Positions 35,915-49,200 of a stretch of DNA of 64,000 bases are shown here, piece by piece. The stretch lies in the NCBI RefSeq assembly GCF_910592395.1, contig NC_088308.1, forward strand, positions 27,481,501 through 27,545,500. Direction: 5' to 3'. Positions within the stretch are counted from its first letter, which is position 1, and every line of letters starts with the position of its first letter. The notes beneath the pieces were generated by a model. The model saw only the letters and a list, made by a program, of their open reading frames with translations, was not told the DNA's origin and did no database searches. The DNA comes from Lineus longissimus. Taxonomy: Eukaryota > Nemertea > Pilidiophora > Heteronemertea > Lineidae. A program made the position numbers and the translations under genes.

Positions 35915-38900
35915 CTATACTTCTTTCGATTCCGAAAACTCGCCAATGACTACTTCAAGCTCATCGAGGGAAAAGTCGGAACCAAATCTGTCCTTCTTCT
36001 TCCTCCTTCTCTCCAGAGATAGGGAAAACGCTGGCCTTCCCTTCAGCGTCTTGACTACAGTGACAGCCAAAGGTTCCCTCCGTCTCCGCAGGTGGCGGAC
36101 CAAGATCCCCCATAACCAGCGGACGAGACGGTCTTCTATTGCGATGCTGGCCTCCAACCTCCTTAGCCTCCAGGTCATCGTCTTGTGCTGGTCGGTCTCA
36201 ATGAGCAACATCTGCAGTACTGACGACAGGAATGAAAGCAACACCAGCAGTACTGAGAAGAACAACAAGCATCGCGCCACCTGAAGAAGAGACAAGATTG
36301 TGACTATGTGAATATGATAATGTCAACTGCGAATTCTTAAATAGGCGATTTAGGTTTCTCCATCAATTGGTATTTGCTTCAGAACAGTTCATCCTCCGAG
36401 TCTCTTACGACGGACCAGTCGTCACAAGAGCTCAGGTTGATTCCAGTTTGCTTACTATATAAATGAATTTGAAGGAAAAACTACGTTCCCTAACTTTGAT
36501 TATAAGAGATAGGAGAACTTCTTCCACAGTTACAAGTACCTACCCTCACGTGAGTCTCCTGGATGGTACCTAGCGAGAATCCTATGATGCTCAGCTGGAA
36601 GGTGCTGAAGATGGCATTCGGGAAGGTGTCGAAAATTCCTGTTGTGTTGCCCGTGGCACTCTGGGACACAGACGTGAAGAAGAATATGACAAAAACAGCT
36701 CCAACGACGACCAAGATGACACAATATTTCAGAAACAACATGATAAGTCGTTGTAGAATGATGAAGAATGATCCAACGACCGGTATTAGCTCCATCATGT
36801 ACATAAAGCCTATGATGATGAGAGGTAGAGAAACGGCCTTCAGGGTTCTCAGATTCGCTGTCGCAGTAGTGACGTTTCTTGCGTACCCATACGAATAGAA
36901 GAGGCTCGTGATTGTTAAAACTTCTAAGATAAAGTGGGAGAGTCTGTAGAAAATTGCGTGACCTTGAACCTTGAAAAAGCCATGTGACCTGCGGCGCTGG
37001 ACATCCAGTAGAAAGATCACAAGATCAATGACGTCATATATGGCCATGAAGATACTGCAGTAGCCCATGGTCATCAACATAGCTCGGCAGAATTTCATGA
37101 TGCCAACATTGCCGAAGGTGCATAAAGGATGGACTGGGGAGCTCTTGGTTGGGTCACAGCTTCCAAAGGCGGCTAGTTGAATGGTTGGGTCAACAACCAT
37201 CAGAATGATCAGGTACAAGAAACGAATGGTGAACCAGAGCAACAGATAAGGAAGGTTCCGCTTGCACTTCTGGTCGATCCATCCAATGATGGCGGGGAAA
37301 TCGCCAAACGTCTCACACATGTCCTTTCTGCGTCGTCTTGTTGAGGCCAAGTATCTCAGAGGTGATCGGACCTCTCTGCCCCAGTCCTTAGAATCTTCAT
37401 AATCAGCAACGTTGTATGTATAGAAGCACTGCAAACCAGCCTTGCCGATGAACTTCTCGTAGTAAAAAGGAGTTTCGAAGATCTGTCTGAAGAGGCCATA
37501 CGTCTCGAGCTTCGCTGCTAATTCAAGAGGCTGAAGGCCCTCAATTGTTTCGCTCAAAAGTAACCTCCTGCAATCATCTCTGCGAACACTGTGCATCAGT
37601 ATTCGGTATATTTCCATGTAGTTCGGTTCTAGTTTTGGACAGTCATTTGCAGCTATGATGAGGGCATGCACAACGTTACAAGCTCCTCGGTCCCGTTTGT
37701 GGATGTACGCACCATCTAGTATAAGCTTCTGAAATACATCCTTTGAACCGTAAATAGCGGCTATTACCAAAGGCGCTTCAAACCACTGCACTTTGTCAAC
37801 TTTGGCCTTGTGCATCGCCGTGTTGAATTTGTAACGGAAGTTCCCATTGGTTAGCAACAAGATGACATCATTCGGGACGCCACTCAAGGTCTCCTCATAT
37901 CGAGCAGAATCGTCCGTTCTCAGTATTTCAAACCAGTCCTCATATTGTTTATAAGGTAGCGTAAGAGTGTCGGTAGGAAGCACACTTCTACCAGTACCAT
38001 CATTTGTATTCACAAATACGGGATTGTCGAAGGCATTCAGTTCCTTCTTACCCAGCCTTGGGGATCGCAGCGAACTTGAACCCTCACAGAGAGTCTGGTT
38101 CGCCGCATCCAAAGAATACCGAGTAAGTAGTTCATCTCTTGAACGTTTCTGTATTGTATCAGAGCCTGCAGTTACTTCTTCTCCAGGATTGCGTGACCCT
38201 TCGTCAACCCCAAGTTCCAATTGTTCATGTGTGGAAACCCCGATTTCTGGAGAGCTCGCTTCGATGTTAAAATCCGAATCGAAGAGTTCGTCAGGTCTCT
38301 CGTTTGCCTGGCCTTTGATGTCGATCTCACGCCAGACATCCTTCACTGAATCGTCCCTCTTCACCGAACTGGCGCCGTCGTCTCTTGGGTCAAACATGAT
38401 TGAAATAATGCTCCCCTTCCTCGGATCGATGGAAGCCCCGCTTTCTACCCTACTACCATCATGCCTGAACGATCCTTGAACAATAACCGCAACCTCCTTG
38501 GAATCTCGTTCAGGACGGATTGTACTCTTGCTCTTTCTTTCATCAAGTATTGGCTCGCTCTCCTTCGTTTTGCCATCAAAACTGACGAGACTTTGCTGCG
38601 GATCATTGGTATCATGTTCGATTCGTACTGAGCAAATGCTATCCTTCCGAGGATCAAATGTTGAACCACTCTCTTTCCTTTGACCATCATGTCTGACAGA
38701 TCCTTGAACACTCTCCTTATGATCACTGCAATTTGGATCAATCCTGGTTGCATCCCTGCTTTCCTTCCTTGGATCAAAAAGCGTCTTGCTTTCCCTCCTT
38801 TGGTCACACATTAGGAGTGATTCTTCTCCACTCAGTTTACGAACCTTGCAATCCGGAATGATGGAACTCATACTATCTTTTCGAGGATCGAAGGAAGCCA

Positions 38901-39830
38901 CACTCTCTTTCCTGTTTCCAAACCTGAAAGACCCTTCGATACTCTGCTGACCATCCGTTACATCGGGGTCGACCCGTGCACTGAAAGTTGCGAGCAAGAT
39001 GTCACTCAGCCGTCTGTTGGAGATGTCACTTGGTTTTCTGTCGTGTGGAAGACTGACTCCTTCCAATTCACCACGAGCCCCGAGCTCGCCTTTCACTTCC
39101 ACAGACGTTGTATCGATGCCGAAGTTGTATTCACCATTGATTGATTCGTCATCGCTGTGCCTCTTATGAAGCTGTGATTTTAGTCGCACCATCTCATCGT
39201 CCCCCTCCTCTGATTCAGTCTCCTCCTCGGCCCGCCCGGCAGAGATAAAACTATCTTCATCGGAGTTGTTGTCTCCCAGCGCTGACCTGTCTACCGAAGG
39301 ATTAACAGCATTAAACTCTCCTTGATGGACAGTGGGAACAGGTGTCAATGAACCGTCAGACATTGCATCAGTTGTGACGGGTCCGGCGTCTTGTTCTAAT
39401 CCATCTGGAATGTGAAGTCAGATTCATTTTCTAACGGGTTTCGCTTTACCTTGTCAGACAAAATTATCATATAAAGTGCTTTGACCTTAAGTTAAAGAAA
39501 CACATCTTTAGAACGATCCTTTCGAATGCTTGAAGTACGTCAGGAGTTAAACATGATAGCACCGGTGTGCATGAATTGATCATTCATCAGGAGTAGCGCT
39601 GGCACATCTCAAACTTCAGGCGAGCCAACTTAGTTGAAAGAAATGGCAATGCGGTTCTCTTATTTGATTTTCCTTCATGTAGCATTTGCTTCTTGGATGG
39701 AGATTGCGAGTAACATGCTGCAATACCCCCTAACTCCCACCGCCATCATCTATAACTTACCAGTTTCTGTTGACTCTAAATCATGCCGAAGAAACTCCAC
39801 CAGGTCTAAGAGTCTACTTGCCCCGTCCAT
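35915..39830 (-). CDS. TRPV-like ion channel with repetitive N-terminus
   Basis: Three exons: 39761-39830 (ATG), 36544-39404 and 35915-36280 (stop), phases 1 and 0, 1098 residues. Residues about 1-500 are acidic and disordered, with five copies of a repeat whose core is (R/K)xES-x4-DPRK(D/E)S between about 180 and 360. Ankyrin-like repeats follow at about 565-670 (APLVIAAIYGSKDVFQKLIL; PLELAAKLETYGLFRQIFE). Then come six membrane segments: S1 about 741-761, S2 about 793-823, S3-S5 to about 935, a pore loop about 945-972 and S6 at about 981-1002 encoded by the last exon. After S6, WRLRRLEASIAIED matches the TRP box of TRPV channels (W-x-LQR-x-x-x-ILD). The pore loop (FSTFQLSIIGFSLGT) lacks the acidic filter residue of TRPV1-6. 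Probably a divergent cation channel; ion selectivity cannot be read off. Confidence 0.85.
38395..38945 (-). repeat. Coding repeat in the TRPV-like N-terminus
   Basis: Five units of about 38 residues. Odd units share GS(F/V)R(H/F)(D/G)(G/N)xRxES and sit 76-77 residues apart, with shorter variants (DQRRESKTLFDPRKES; TKESEPILDERKSKS) between them, so the array is built from a two-unit block of about 230 bp. Each core has Ser residues in basophilic-kinase-like contexts (RKxS). Confidence 0.8.
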
Positions 39831-40783
39831 GATGGCCTCCCTCCGTGGGCGTTGTTATAGCGATGGCTTCTGTCACATTGGCTTACTGTAGCACTGCATA
39901 CCTCATTAGTGTTAGAACAGCTGAACCTTTCACCATTAAAGTACCCTTTACGACAATCATAAATACTATGGGTATCGAGTTACAGTTTTAGCATAAATAA
40001 CTCGGTTGAAAGTGAAAAACCATTTGGAATAATCGAACCCAGGTTTTGACTGACCTCGGGCTCAGAACATAGACAGTATACGTGGCAAACATTATCCCCG
40101 GTATTCTGTGAAGTTTGCACAAAATGATATCAAGTGGTGACGGGAATTTCAACCATGCAACTAAAGAATGAATTAGTTTCCACACAAGGTACCACGTTCT
40201 CCAGGATACAGTTTTTCTTTCCTCGCACTATCAAGGGCTGGAACAACATCACCAGTCCGGGACTGTTCGTCAACTTGCCTGCCAAAGGCAAGCTATGAAG
40301 GCCGCGGAGGCTCGTACACCACCACTTTGTCGAAATACGTGAAGTCAAGTATCTTACAGAAGCAGAGACCAAACACAGAACATAGATTATCGCAAACTCT
40401 CAAATCGTCATATATTCCTACGATTTGCCCAACTCACTGCCCCAGTGGCGCCTCTGTTATCAGAATGTGTCGTCGCGGCACACTCGCGGCTGCTACGGAA
40501 ATAAACAAGATCGTTGTGACAAAATAGGAAAAAAGGTAAACAAACATATGGCACGAAATGGGTAAGCAAAAACAACTGTTCGTGACTAAATGTCAGCAGT
40601 TATTGCCACAAATATTGAACTAGACTATACACTGTGTGGTCATTGATTGATGTTTTATATTTTGAAGGAAAAATCGATTGAATTTCGTGTCCAGGCACTG
40701 TCTACATTTTTTCGTGTTTTATGAATCATTTTGCTTGCACCATTGCATTTTATGTTTGTGCTTGCTAAGCTTCTGTAATCTCT
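39831..40783. promoter_or_regulatory. Divergent intergenic region
   Basis: About 950 bp between the start codons of the minus-strand TRPV-like gene and the plus-strand TMEM220-like gene. It must contain the 5' ends of both. It could hide a first exon of the TMEM220-like gene. No specific promoter element was identified. Confidence 0.4.
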
Positions 40784-42794
40784 ATGCTTTCAGATGCTAG
40801 GAAAAATTGCAAATACAAACCCCTGGCCACCAATGGAAATGGTACACAGAGTGGAGATGGTGATTGTTCTACGCCTACGCCAACGGAAAAGGTTTTTCCG
40901 AAGCCAAATGACAAGAAGTGGTGCATCATTTGGAGAAGTATCAACTTCATCATGGTCGTGTTCTTCCTCCTTGCAGCATTTGTCAATGTAAGACTTGGGA
41001 AGGGTAACATTTGACTTTCTTCATTATTTGCAGCAAAAACTGAAAGTCAGCAGCAAAAAGGGAACGAGTTTACAATCCCCAATCACACCCCAAAAAAAAG
41101 GTCATCGGTTGACTAACGAAGCGCCACTGACTGTTCAATGGATTTATAGTTGAATGCGATCAAACTACGTCATTTCCAATCGGGGATTGTAAATTTTAAC
41201 CGCAAAAAGTTCCCCTTATCATAGACTCTTCTGCTTTTGATAAGGGAGGCTGGATTTATCTTAGTTGGTGAATCTTGTGCTATCTATTTACTTTTCCTTG
41301 TTTTCAGGTGAATGATCCAGATTGGATTCTGTGGGTGGTGAGTTTGTAGAATTCTTTCATCTCAATGGACATTAATCTGATTGCGAAACCCACACCTTTA
41401 GAGATCATTATAAGAATCGATCATATTCTAATTACACATTAGATTTTCTTCTTGGCAAATTCATTCCTGGTTGTTCCACTCACTTATGTACTCTTGTTCT
41501 TCTTGCAGCCTATTTACCTGGTACCGGCTGTCTTCTCCATTTCTATTGTAATAAGTCCCACACTACCAGGTAAGTTCTTCTGATGTGGCTGGAGATATCG
41601 TCCTAAATGCCAACGTTTTGAACCACTTTATACTTGTCTGTATACTTCGAACATCGACTTTTGATAATCAGTGCTACTGAAAAAGGACCACACACATGCC
41701 ACCCTAGGGCTGAAGAGCTTGTGATGTCAGGGACTTGGAGGGTCAAGACGCGACTAGGACTTGTCCTGAGCATAACCAAGGTACCCTTTATCTGCAGACT
41801 TCTTCTCCAACCAATTTAAGTTATTTCTAGCATAGTCCAAAAGGGGGTACCACTGCACTATCAGCTTTGTGTCTATCTATTGCTTACATGTCTCTATAAT
41901 TCCCCCAACTAAAGCCAGGTCAGAAAAATTCTAAAGCATGACCACATATGGTGTCATAAACTTGGTCCTTCTCGTTTTTCAGATAATGAGGTATGGAGAA
42001 TGTCTTGTGTTCTCTGCCTAGCCTTGAACATAGCCCATGCTATTTATTTGAGTGTCCTTGTGCTGGAAGTTCTTAGCGGGAGGATTGAGAACCCCATTCA
42101 ACATGAGGAGGGCAGGTAGGCATAGTAAATGCTTCATCCTTCTGAGTGCTGAAACAAATGCCTGTGGCAGTAACATTCTGAAGAAAAAGGCTATCAGCTG
42201 CCACTGGGTGTGTATTTGTTTGTTAAAGTCAGAGTCACTGGGCATATATAGCGGTACTAAAAACTTTAGTGATAAGAGCAAAAGCAGAGGACAGAGATGA
42301 CGATGGATATATACACTTGATTTACTCAAGCTTACCTGTCTTTAAACTGTGTCTTTGCAGGGAACTCGCTGGTACAGTGATCATAATCATCTGGCTTTCT
42401 CTTTGTGCATTTACGTCATTGGGAAGGTGAGTATTTGTCTGGGAGAGGTTTTGAAAATCACCCGCTGGCTATTAATTATAAGTAACATCCAGTCTATGGT
42501 TTGCATGTATTGTCAGCTGTATACTAATGATACTTCTGATCATATGAAATAATTAATGAGTTTGTTTCTTAAGAAGATAGCTTAAGTTGCATTATTGATC
42601 TTGGATCCATTGATACTCTTTTCACAATCACAGATTTTCTCTTCGATAGGTCGAAGCCGGGTCAAGGTGCTATGAACATGCTGCTGCTGATGACAGGAGT
42701 CTTTGGAACGCTTCCATTATTTCTGTGGGGGTTATGCTTTGTGAGTGACTGGCATACGAGAATAGGACACTGCAAGGATATGTTTAGATCGTAA
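40784..42794 (+). CDS. TMEM220: TMEM220-like four-pass membrane protein
   Basis: Six phase-consistent exons: 40784-40987, 41308-41337 (30 nt), 41509-41569, 41983-42115, 42361-42426 and 42650-42794, 212 residues. Family hallmarks are AAFVNVNDPD at the end of TM1, the proline-containing second segment (PIYLVPAVFSI), IQHEEGRELAGTVIIIIWL with the conserved EEGRE(L) before TM4, and GHCKDMF at the C-terminus. These match the vertebrate TMEM220 pattern closely. The molecular role of the family is not established. The N-terminus is about 50 residues longer than in vertebrates. The start is uncertain: the ATG at 40784 sits in a good acceptor (TCTATGCTTTCAG|AT), so an unseen upstream first exon ending in phase 1 is quite possible. 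Confidence 0.88.
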
Positions 42795-45700
42795 CATTGT
42801 ACGCCTATTTCATGTTGGACAGTGCCCGATGATGATAGTCTGATGACGTTGATGATAGTCTGTAGGTTTCCTGCATTTTGATATAGAGACGAAAATATTT
42901 ACTTTGAAGAGAGGAATGACAATGATTTCAGAGGAGTGACTCTAAAAGGTGTATAAAGGGATGAATCTGTTCCTACCTGATTAGTAGTTTGAAGTTGATG
43001 CATTTATCCATAAAGAAATTCTTAAATTGCCAACATTGATACATTGATACATTGATATTATATTTTATGATAAGATTGTATATATTTGATCCTGCTTCAC
43101 ATACAGTAACGGCCAGTTACTGTTTGGTTTGCTATAGATTAGCTACTGTTATATTGTGATTGGATAGTGTTGTTTGTGATAAGTGGTGCTATGTTGTATA
43201 TGAAGAACACGTCTTGTATTTGACACATGAAAATAACATGACAACTTACCGAAAACAGGTGAGATTGTTTGGGACAAAAGTGTTTATTTCCGTGATAATA
43301 TACTTTTTGTGAGTCCAACATATTTACAGTTTGGCTTGTTGTCTTCAACTGTTGTACTTGGATCTTGGTCAGGTGTTTCAACTTGCTAAGACCATGAGAT
43401 CGGGTACAGTCATGAGATTATCTTATGGTATAGGTTATGACCTCTATTTCTTCTCTGGTGAGTTTGCTTGTAGAACATGTTAAGTGAAGACACTGTCGCA
43501 ACCCTGTAATAATTCGACAACTTGACAAGACTGGCTATGCAGGGATTCACGACTAGGGTAGATACAATAAAACAGCTATTGAAAGATCATGTAGACTTGT
43601 CTCAAACCTTTTTTGCCACAGTTGGAGACCATTTTTGTCTCTGGCTTCTGTCATTAATAGGGTTTGATCGGCGCTGGAGGACATATGTCGGGCATTTAGA
43701 TAGCAATCGGAGATTGGTACTGAACAGTGTCACAGTCGTTTCTAATACTGGCATAAAGGTGACTTATCTGGAGAATTGGTCCTTGCCATGGCCAAGTCGA
43801 AAATAAACCTCCTGATGTGTTGCGCAATGACAGGACATTGGACATTGGACACCACCCGCCGGGCTTCACAAGTTTTTTCGCACTATGTCAGAAAGAACTG
43901 AAGTTGCAGGCAAACAACTGGGCGATATATTTGGCACGCATAGGAGACAAACTAAAGCCATGCGCAAACGAGGGATTTTGTCGCTGCCACTAGCGACGGA
44001 ACTATGACAACGAGATGATTGTGGTTTCCGGCCACCGATCGGTTAAATGATTGCAATAGCTGGTCATATTGTCATCGTCATGGGTCAGTCGCAGGTCGCA
44101 GCTAAAATCGCTTGTTTGCGCTTCGGATATAATGTTGGCATTAACATTGCTTTCTTTCTATTGTTGGTGTCGGGCCTCGATAAGGTGTCGACTGCCTCGC
44201 AGTGTATAGTCAAGTGATCTGTCTTTTGTATCAAACAAGCAATAACGACAGGACTTAACATATAACCAAGCTATTGAAAAGCACAATAAAAAAAGAATTA
44301 CCATATTACATTAATCATAATATGTCCATTTGTGGCTTTAGTTGGTTACACATTCGAGGATCACATCTGCGCCTGGGCACCATTTTACAGCGGAATAGGT
44401 AGCAAACTCGGCGCCTTAGATGATCAAGTTTTCTACATAAGGTAAGTGCAATATGAATGCAGATTAGCATAGCTCTCATGGTACGCAGTTGTGGCATCAT
44501 TGCTCAATGTCCTCAGTGTGGGATCTATAAACATTTGGTATAACCTCAACTCATACGTTAATCAGCACCTTTGCGTTGACGAGATAGGGATAGAAGTGTG
44601 AAAACTGGGCGGTCAAAATCACTCACGCTCCCGGCCGAAGAGAGATAATGGTGCAAGTAAAAGATTCCCTGTCCGAATGAATACTAACATCCAACAATAA
44701 GACATATCAAAAGAGTAAGCCAGATCTGGCGTCTCGGTCCCCAAGTAATATCATCGTCTGTGGCGCTGCAGAGCTATAATCAGGATAATTGTCACAACCA
44801 AGACAAGATTTACGACGTCTGTGGCTTTACCTCGGATGTTTTTTCGTAGGCACCCGCTGCGAGACGTACCGTAGAACTACAGTCCATCTGGCTCATTTAG
44901 GGGTTTGATCCGAAACAATATTTCACCAACAGCTAACTATGTGTCCATATTCAATCTCAGGAAGAAAATCGCTTTAGAGGCCTTAACTGAACTTGTAAGA
45001 ATAGTGTATGGTCCCAATGGTTGTCGCCAACGCATCGTGAAGTTACGGCATTTGCTTGTTGAAGACAATTGCGTAAAAAAAGACATCTGGCATAAAGGAC
45101 TTATACTTTTCTTAATATTGGAGCTGAATTTGGCGTATTCTCCGGCCTCTCATTACACTTCCCCGGACTGGACTATCACACCTTCTTTTAAAACCAAGGA
45201 TTACAATGACCACAAGCTTTGGCGCGTTGGCGCGTTGTATTGGCGGCAGACTGACCTGTCCTGATATCAAACAGCCCAAATGAATGACCCAGATACAAAA
45301 TATCCATACACTCAGAATATTACGATACAAAGTCCGAGGTTGAATTAGTAACATGCATGTAGTTATAGCCCTGTTGTACACAACAATGTCATTGGTGAAC
45401 GTGGCATGGAATTTGATATAATTCACGGTCAAGCACAAAGCCCGGTGTCATTTTTGCAGCTGCAACACACTTTCTATACTCTGGTTATTCTTTGAAGTCG
45501 ACCATACATGGCAAAGTGTCCATTATTGCAACTCGCATTGATTTTGTAATAACACAATTGAGCTGCTCATTAAGGTGTCACTGGTATTTCATAGACTACA
45601 CATCTCCGTAATACAGGATCAGATATATCATTTGCAGAGGAAGGTAAGTCGACAGTCCTTATTTCACCCCTTCTTTTGTTACATAGCCTGTACGTATTCC

Positions 45701-46277
45701 CTGCTATTATTCACAGGCACTTGCCAATATGCATAGTTTATACATGTGACCGTAGACCTGTAAGCCAAACATTATATGTAAGATTTAATCATGTAATTAT
45801 AGGCCTAATTGAACTCTTATAGGCCACTTAACTTGTTTTGACTTTGCTCGGAGTTGGATTTGGAATGTTTTAAGACAGTCCAGGATTAGCCACCGACAGA
45901 GGAGTCAGCTGTGTGGATGGGCTTCTGCTCAAACCTATTAAAGGTATCATCATCACCTTTACCTTATCTTCAAGTTACGTTTGTACCATCACATTCCTCC
46001 ACGCTGTCTGGCTCAAGTCTTCTATCGGCTTGAGTTAGGACAAGAACATTACACTTTCGTTGCGTCCGGGATGTGCTTTGGTGTATTGCCGCTGTATGTG
46101 TAGGAGGCCAAGGTCTGAAATAAGTCCTCTCAAAAATCACCTGTCCTGGTTATAAATGTAGGGCATGTTAATCAGAAGTCGGTGAAGAAGCTCATTACTG
46201 AGGCCAACGTGTCACTCTCGTGATCTTCGAACGCATGTTCGGAAAAGCATGACCAGGATCATTAGGAGAACGACAAG
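42795..46277. other. Intergenic, TMEM220-like to ACSL
   Basis: 3.5 kb with only short open segments (for example 43522-43806 and 44905-45264, +), none with recognisable domains. It should contain the TMEM220-like 3' UTR and the ACSL promoter or 5' UTR. Confidence 0.55.
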
Positions 46278-49200
46278 ATGCTGATGACATCGTCAGCTTA
46301 TTTTGACAGCCTCCTAAAAAAGGACCATTTTAATTTCAGTGGCTCGCGTCAGGTCTCCATCAAATCTTTAACTGATGTCTTTTCAGCTTCACCTCTTCCA
46401 ATGGATAGTACCACGCTGAGATTCGACGCATTCCGTCTTCTCCGGGATAATCTCTTCCCAAGTGTCCTTCTTGGTGGTGCGACCCTATTCGCGATCATGT
46501 CTTGGCTGCGACCAAAGGCACCCAAACCTATAAAACGTCCTGTGGATCTGAACAACCAGTCAAAGATATTGGAGGTGAGAGCATTGTTTTGGTTAGGTAC
46601 AAAATAATGTCCTCTGCCTGTAACTAGCATTCGGCGGCGAGGAGTTCGCAGTTGGCCTGGGGTCTGTCCGTAACAAAGATTTTCTGAGCAATTCTTTCTT
46701 TTGGCGCGGGGGGGGGGGTGCGTTCACGAGTATGGAGAGACGTGTTGCTCTTATATCATACACAAAAATATGGAGAGCCTATGTCGATTTCGAGTTCTCT
46801 GTGGACATGGTGGAACCACGGTACATTTACATTGTATATATTGCAGTTTGGTGTATTGTAGTCAATATTCATTTTCAATTCAAGTATCATTCACACCTCA
46901 AGTGCTAAGAGCAGGACTGTTTATAGGCCTAACTATGCGAGTATGCTTACAAAAATCAATATTTTTCATACTTTAGAATGACGAATTTGAGCCGTTCGTT
47001 CCAACAAAACACTTCATCTTTCAAGCTCCGCAGGGGTCTGGGCCCTACTGTAATTTCACTCTACAATTAAAGGGGCGAGGGCGTGCCTTGCCACAGCAGG
47101 CAGTAGACGATTTGGTTGTATACTACGTATTATAAAATTTTCAAAATATTCAGCTTGATTCCCGTCTAAATCCAGGGCGAGGAGAGAATACATGTTCATG
47201 CCAACTACGATGCGACAGTATCAACGAACACTCCAGGCGATGTCAAAACACTGTACGAGGTGTTCCTTCGGGGCCTGCGCCTGTCCGACAATGGTGAATG
47301 CCTTGGCTGGAGGGATAAGGATGGCGGGCCGTACAAGTGGATGAAATACCAGGAGGTAATTTCCCCCCTGCCGGATAAAACATACAGAAATTATCAGTTC
47401 ATTCAGAGGAAAGATCGTGCCACGACAACCAATATAAAATTAGTTACATGTACGAATACGTCCTCTTAGTGCGGCCAATACGCCCCCACGCGTGGACTTG
47501 GTGACCCGTTGTTTTTCTCATTGTAGGGGAAGTAGGATACCTGAACCTTTGAAACTTGCAGTATTGATACATGAAATGACTATCTTAAGGCATGCAAAAT
47601 AATACTTTCGTTGGGAGAAAACATCTGGGTTTTCACTCCTTAAGGTCGGCTGCACTTCTTCGGCCACCGACAAAACCTTATTTTCTGTCTTCAGGTGCAT
47701 GATAAAGCGCAATACTTCGGATCAGGATTGTTTTGTCATGGAGTGAAACCAGGAACATCTACCTTCATCGGTATTTATGCCCAAAACAGACCAGAGGTAT
47801 GTATAGATGTTTTCTGGCGTTTTTGAGAGCCCTGCCACACCATCTGTTGCCGGTAGTTTCAGACAGGCACAGATGGTGTTACGAGACCACATTTGAATAA
47901 GGTTTTTAAGGCATTTTCATACACTGGTTCAATAATATATTTTCTATTTTGTCTAGCCTTTTCCCACTTTCACAGCATATGAGTGGCGAATTTTTTTACA
48001 TCCACACAAACATGACACCGCGCCTACTATCCATTTCTAAAGATACCCTTGATGAACATCATGTCACCATATATATTCAGAGTTCTAAATTTGTTCGAAA
48101 AGAGCTCATCACTGAATTACACATGTAGTTGCTCGAAAATAGATTGTATATAAACGCAACAAAACAACGCGATGAATATAAGTCCGATAGATTGTAAAAT
48201 GGATAACACCGATGTGGTGACCATAATTCGTATTGCATCCAGTTCGGCGACTTGATTTGCCAGTTCTGCCTTCAAAGTATGACAGACTTGCTGAAGAAAC
48301 GGAATGGAATGTTACTGTAAAGGGGTGTGCTGTAAACCTGATCTACTGATTTTAAGTGTTGTCCAGTCGAAAGCTGTGGGATGACATGACGCGGTGTCTT
48401 TGACGGACCCCTCGACATTACCTCTCAATGATTAGGCCAAACAGAGTTCATCAGCTTAGGCTACGCGACACCTTAAAATCAAATTCGAAATTTGGCTGTT
48501 GAAGTGCGTGCGTCTATTTTTCGACCCTTTCCACCGACTCCTCGTGATGCCGCTCGCATTCGTTAACTCGGTGGGACTCTGAAAGAAGACCCTAGATTGG
48601 ATTTATCAGTATAAGCAGAGGACAACCAATGTGAGATGATAATCAGTGATATACCTTACTTGTAAGGGCCACAGTGCCTCTTCTGCAGTAGTTGGTCCAT
48701 GCCATTTCGCTTAAAGAACTTCCTGATTCACTTCGACCATGGCAAATCATAGAGCCTTTAGTACCATGTTGCCAAATATCACGCAACCGCCGGCCACAAT
48801 TACACCTGACCCCAAAGATGCGATGATTACCTCTCTCATTACGATTTTCGACTTCTACATCCCTTGCATTATCCTTTCTCTGGGATATATCGGAAACTCG
48901 TTAACCTTGATCACCATGACCCAGCGGATCCACAAAAAGCGCAACGTAGTAATGTCGTACCACTTCCGGGCGCTGGCCGTGGGCGACATCGCGATTTGCG
49001 CCATAGGTGATACACAGAGGCTCATACTGTCTCGATTCCCAGACGCGTTTAAACTCCACGGAGACTTCCTTTGCAAAGAATACAACTATTTGCTGTTTGT
49101 ATTCTTTGGGATTTCTATATGGAACGTTGTCGTCATCTCCATAGACCGCTTCGTGGCCGTCTGCTTCCCCTTAAAAGCGTCTATCTGGTGCACTTTAAAG

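Noticed and set aside
36563-36898. 111-residue open frame on the plus strand
   Set aside because: Antisense shadow of the TRPV-like transmembrane exon.
40010-40060. B-box-like GGTTCGATTATTCC on the minus strand, possible tRNA
   Set aside because: No A-box at the right distance and no cloverleaf.
44905-45264. 119-residue open frame on the plus strand upstream of ACSL
   Set aside because: No domain, no membrane or signal pattern, and no splice junction linking it to ACSL.
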